Assembly (NCBI GenBank): GCA_008931825.1
Contig: QXVZ01011897.1
Coordinates: 1 to 22,026 of the forward strand
From: Phallusia fumigata
Lineage: Eukaryota; Chordata; Ascidiacea; Phlebobranchia; Ascidiidae
Direction: 5' to 3'
DNA: 22,026 nt
Shown: positions 18,959-22,026 of the stretch, in pieces
Position numbering within the stretch: the first letter of the stretch is position 1
Layout: the number at the start of each line of letters is the position of its first letter
Translations under genes and position numbers: made by a program
The notes under the pieces: model-generated
Told to the model about the DNA's origin: nothing
What the model saw: the letters and a program-made list of their open reading frames with translations, nothing else
The model's database searches: none

Positions 18959-18964
18959 AATAAA
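18959..18964 (+). terminator. Possible polyA signal of the tentative gene
   Basis: AATAAA just after the candidate terminal exon. It is meaningful only if that exon is transcribed. Confidence 0.2.
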
Positions 18965-19121
18965 CTGTAAGTGATTCATATTTTCTCTTTTAACTATGAC
19001 CCGCCGCTGTGATTTGAATCCAAATATTATGAGAGTATAGTAGTTGACCGAACCGATTAAGGCCCATGGTGCATAGAAAGACAAGATTACCTGAAAAATT
19101 GTTGTGTCGCGGTGTTTAAAA

Positions 19122-19145
19122 CAGCGGTTCTTAAATTTTTGGAGT
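19122..19145 (+). mobile_element. hAT-like 5' terminus
   Basis: CAGCGGTTCTTAAATTTTTG followed by GAGTCGC, a textbook-like start of a hAT-family terminal inverted repeat. A possible degenerate opposite end lies near 19381-19394 (GCTAGAACTACTTT), which would make a short element of about 270 bp. No 8-bp target duplication could be confirmed. Confidence 0.4.
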
Positions 19146-20203
19146 CGCGCTTGACGTTATGTATTAAATTTGTCGCCCCCCGTGTCAATGGAAATGATGT
19201 AGCTGTTTCTTCGAAACTAGGTGTTTATTTAATGGGTTTGTTAAAGACAACGCGCATCTCAGGTCGGCTTCACAGTCGAGTTTCATTGTACTTTCTATTA
19301 TTAACGCCCATCTTTCCTGTTTGACTATGTACTGCCTAATTATTAACGTAAACGAATGAATAACTAACATAACAAATAGCTAGAACTACTTTAGTCAAAA
19401 CAACATAAATTACTGTCTCCAATGAATTGTAAACATGTCAAAAATGCCCAGTTAGTAACCTGTCTTTTAATTTGACAAAGGTGCGTTTTTTTCAATGGGC
19501 GTAAACACCGACATACGTTATCATATCTGAGACTTGATTGTGTATCAATTCTGCTTTAATCTCCTGGCAGCATAATCTAATTCGCAAATGTCAGCATACT
19601 TTATTAGAAGGTAGTACAGCACTTTCTACAAACAAAATAGCGCAATTTTCTAATTAGTTGTCACCAAAATGGAATCTCAACGCTATGGAAAAATCGCAAC
19701 ACAGGGTGAATCAACATAAAACAAAATACCGGCGTGCGACAGAAACATAGGCGAATTGTAACAACACACAAACGATTTGCAGATATTATAATATTTAACA
19801 TCAACAAGCAATCACAAGGTAGGCTCGGTTTCTTCATTCGATAGTTTACTTTCCTTGTTCATGACATTTTAGGAAATATCTCACACTACGTTTTTGCGAA
19901 ATGGCAAAACATTGGCATACAAAAGCATACCATACAAAAGCACGAAGTTCTGCATTATATGTTTCGAATACCAGAACGTAGTTGCCTGGGTTGTAAAGTA
20001 ACCTTGTTGTGTTTTTACGATTTCCGGCACATTTTACAACGGAATTTCAAACATAATGGCATAAATAAGGGCTTGTTTAACTGAACAGAAGCTACAACAA
20101 AGAATCTTGCGAAAGTGTAACCTAATTATTGAAAAATTGTAACAGCCCGCAAGATAATCCAGAAACAGCATTGTTATTTAAACTGCATTTAAAGACAGAA
20201 AGT

Positions 20204-20461
20204 TTAAGTATTACTGAACAAAATATCAATTGCTTTCCTTGCATGGAAATACATGGATGGGGTGCAGTCAGGTAGCGTTTGTCCGATTTCTAAATTCCGT
20301 TGACAGCAAGCAAGTATTGACACGATATGAACAAATTTTTCCTCCACCAAGCAGTTCTCATACACAAACTGACACAACTTTATTCCATGCTTGGCGGCAG
20401 CAAGACACTCCTTGTAACGTTGTAACCGGAAAAAAATTGTAACAAGGATGCATGCAACTTC
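20204..20461 (-). other. C-terminal exon of the TPR gene
   Basis: The frame reading VACILVTIFFRLQRYKECLA then KHGIKLCQFVYENCLVEEKF is open to the TAA at 20204. It has TPR helix-like spacing starting directly at the edge of the duplicated block, just after CCACAG on the minus strand. That AG could be a splice acceptor with an intron inside the duplicated block. Alternatively, a one-base error in the 7-A run at 20430-20436 could join the frames. The sequence alone does not decide. Confidence 0.55.
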
Positions 20462-22026
20462 TGTGGACATGTCGTTTTGACCACCCAAATGACATGACAA
20501 ATGAAATGCTTTTTTTGGCAAATAGCATGGCTTCCTTGTGTTGGCTGCGTAGAAAACGATATGAAGGGATGGTTTTGTNTGTGGACATGTCGTTTTGACC
20601 ACCCAAATGACATGACAAATGAAATGCTTTTTTTGGCAAATAGCATGGCTTCCTTGTGTTGGCTGCGTAGAAAACGATATGAAGGGATGGTTTTGTACAT
20701 GTAACAACAATATGCGGAATATTCTGTTAGCCGCCATTTAATCTCAAGTGGAATAAAATCTTTCTTATTTTTGTGCCAACTTTCGTTCAGGAAACTCTCT
20801 GCTTCCGATGACCTGCCCAATTGTATCAAGCATTCAACTTTACAAGAAACAAGTTCAAAACTCCGTGAAAACATTTCAAAGACGTGTTTGCATTTCTGTG
20901 ATTTCTCAAGGTAAACGAGAGCTTCTTCATATTGTCTCAAACCCCAAAGGCAGATTCCCATACAGTGAAATGCAATATTTAAAAAAACGTCAGTGTCTTC
21001 GTGTGCATGCAATCTTCGGCTTTCACACATTAATTCTTCACTTATCTTAAGACCTTCATCAATACTTTGCAAGGACACGAGGCATCGACAGTAGCTCGCC
21101 ATCAGTTTAAAATATATTGACTTGTCTTTATTGTGAGGGAGATCTTTCAACTCGTTGTAGGCAAGTTGAAAATACTTTCGTGCCTTTTTATGCTTATTAA
21201 GACTTACGTAGCAGTCTCCGATGTGTGTATTAATCCGCGGCTTTGATACAGATCTAACTGTGTTTTCAGAATGATAAAACTTGATCTTTTCGTAATAATG
21301 TAACGCTTGCTCATTTCTTCCTAATGCTTTCAAGCTTTGAGCACAAAAAATAATAATTTTACATTGCACATCGAGAGAATCGGGCCCACTCCATTGTTTC
21401 AGTGCCTCTTTACTAATGCTTATGCACTTCTCGTATTGCTTAAGATTGAACAAAGTTATCAGTAATAAGATGCGCAATTTTGATTGGTCAATCTCATTCT
21501 TACACACATCCAGGTCTTTACTTTCATCGATCAATTGTTTAGCAGATTCATGCAGCATTAACGTGCAGGCGAGGAGTACTGCTTGTACATGCGATTCCTC
21601 AAAATCTATGGGGTTTATCCGTTGGTCATAAAAACATTTTACAACATAGTCTTGGAGCGGTATTATAATGTTTAATCCATCTATGACTGCCCTCTTTCCT
21701 ATATCATCTGTAACCTGTTCTACACAAGATGGAGAATCTGGGTCACCAGTTTGATGCAAAATGTCATTTTGGCCTGAAGTCTTGCTGTACCACCTCAAAC
21801 GCATTTCACATCCAACTGCCAGTGAAAACTGAAGTTTGCTACATAACGTCTTGTGGATTATACCACGATCTTCGAGTTTATGAAAAATGTCAATACAGTT
21901 TAAATCATCACACTTGTGCAAGTGACCAAGTGGCGCAATGAAAAGAGAACTACTCCTTAATGCTAATCGCTTCACGTCTACTTGCACACTCAAATTATAC
22001 TCTTCCATATTGAATTGTTTGTAATC
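20204..22026 (-). CDS. TPR-repeat protein, 5' end beyond window, damaged in assembly
   Basis: The frame is open from the window edge (22026) to 20697 on the minus strand. The first Met is at 22008, but six open codons precede it, so the start may lie outside. Domains counted from that Met: residues about 10-80 (VDVKRLALRSSS, then IDIFHKLEDRGIIHK and CEMRLRWY...GQND) resemble the helical DUF294 C-terminal domain that follows some nucleotidyltransferases. From about residue 165 onward come tandem TPR helices, for example LKQYEKCISISKEALKQW, LGRNEQALHYYEKI, LNKHKKARKYFQLAYNEL and LRQYEEALVYLEKSQ. The frame then enters the duplicated 117-bp block with the N. A C-terminal TPR-like segment (FFRLQRYKECLAAAKHGIK) follows in another frame and stops at 20204. 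The protein is probably an intracellular scaffold or a regulated enzyme. The family name is unknown to me. Confidence 0.8.
20462..20696. repeat. Identical 117-bp direct duplication separated by an N
   Basis: 20462-20578 and 20580-20696 are identical by eye over 117 bp (TGTGGACATGTCG... to ...GGATGGTTTTGT), with the undetermined base at 20579 as the only spacer. Perfect identity with a single N between copies is typical of two overlapping contig ends placed side by side instead of merged. The 118-bp period shifts the reading frame of the TPR gene by one. Confidence 0.9.

Larger units (their letters stand above)
17924..20203. other. Intergenic region right of the minisatellite
   Basis: 2.3 kb between the array and the stop of the TPR gene. 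It contains three candidate plus-strand exons, a GC-richer patch at 18540-18660 and a hAT-like end at 19122. A B-box-like GATTCAAATC lies on the minus strand at 19020-19011. The part from about 19400 to 20203 is plain AT-rich sequence and may be 3' UTR of the TPR gene; a minus-strand AATAAA lies at 19605-19600. Confidence 0.55.

Overview
The window is nuclear DNA from an animal. All three genes I can support carry metazoan-type protein families, the two complete ones are split by GT-AG introns, and the sequence is AT-rich with introns of roughly 90-870 bp and short intergenic gaps. My best guess is a compact-genome invertebrate chordate, such as a tunicate of the Ciona type, but that rests on general character and not on a diagnostic marker. 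Two single N bases (16231 and 20579) show it is draft assembly.

Layout. Positions 1-1668 are non-coding and open with a diverged 343-bp tandem duplication. Positions 1669-13816 (+) are one large gene that I assembled from 25 coding exons. All joins keep frame, the total is 3618 nt, and the product is a 1205-residue coiled-coil protein that I recognise as a CCDC158 homologue. Its introns hold transposon debris, including hAT-like termini and a hammerhead-like/Penelope-like motif. Positions 15960-14250 (-) are a complete four-exon gene for a 195-residue UPF0462 / C4orf33 homologue, tail-to-tail with the first gene, so the 3' UTRs may overlap.

Upstream of the C4orf33-type gene lies a 1.7-kb minisatellite (16232-17923) with a 19-bp unit. 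Its centre is a highly regular 57-bp higher-order repeat. The unit contains TGATTGACAG, the published PBX-MEIS/PREP composite site, about 53 times exactly, and it runs directly into a CAGGTG E-box. This is the most unusual object in the window.

Positions 17924-20203 are mostly non-coding. Three short candidate exons (18173-18964, +) with a polyA signal could be the 3' end of an unrecognised gene. Positions 20204-22026 (-) are a TPR protein gene, incomplete at the window edge. Its N-terminal part resembles the helical domain that follows DUF294-type nucleotidyltransferases, so a catalytic domain may lie beyond the window. The gene is damaged in this assembly by an identical 117-bp duplication across an N.

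The three genes show no obvious shared pathway. The layout looks like ordinary gene packing in a small genome and not like a functional cluster.
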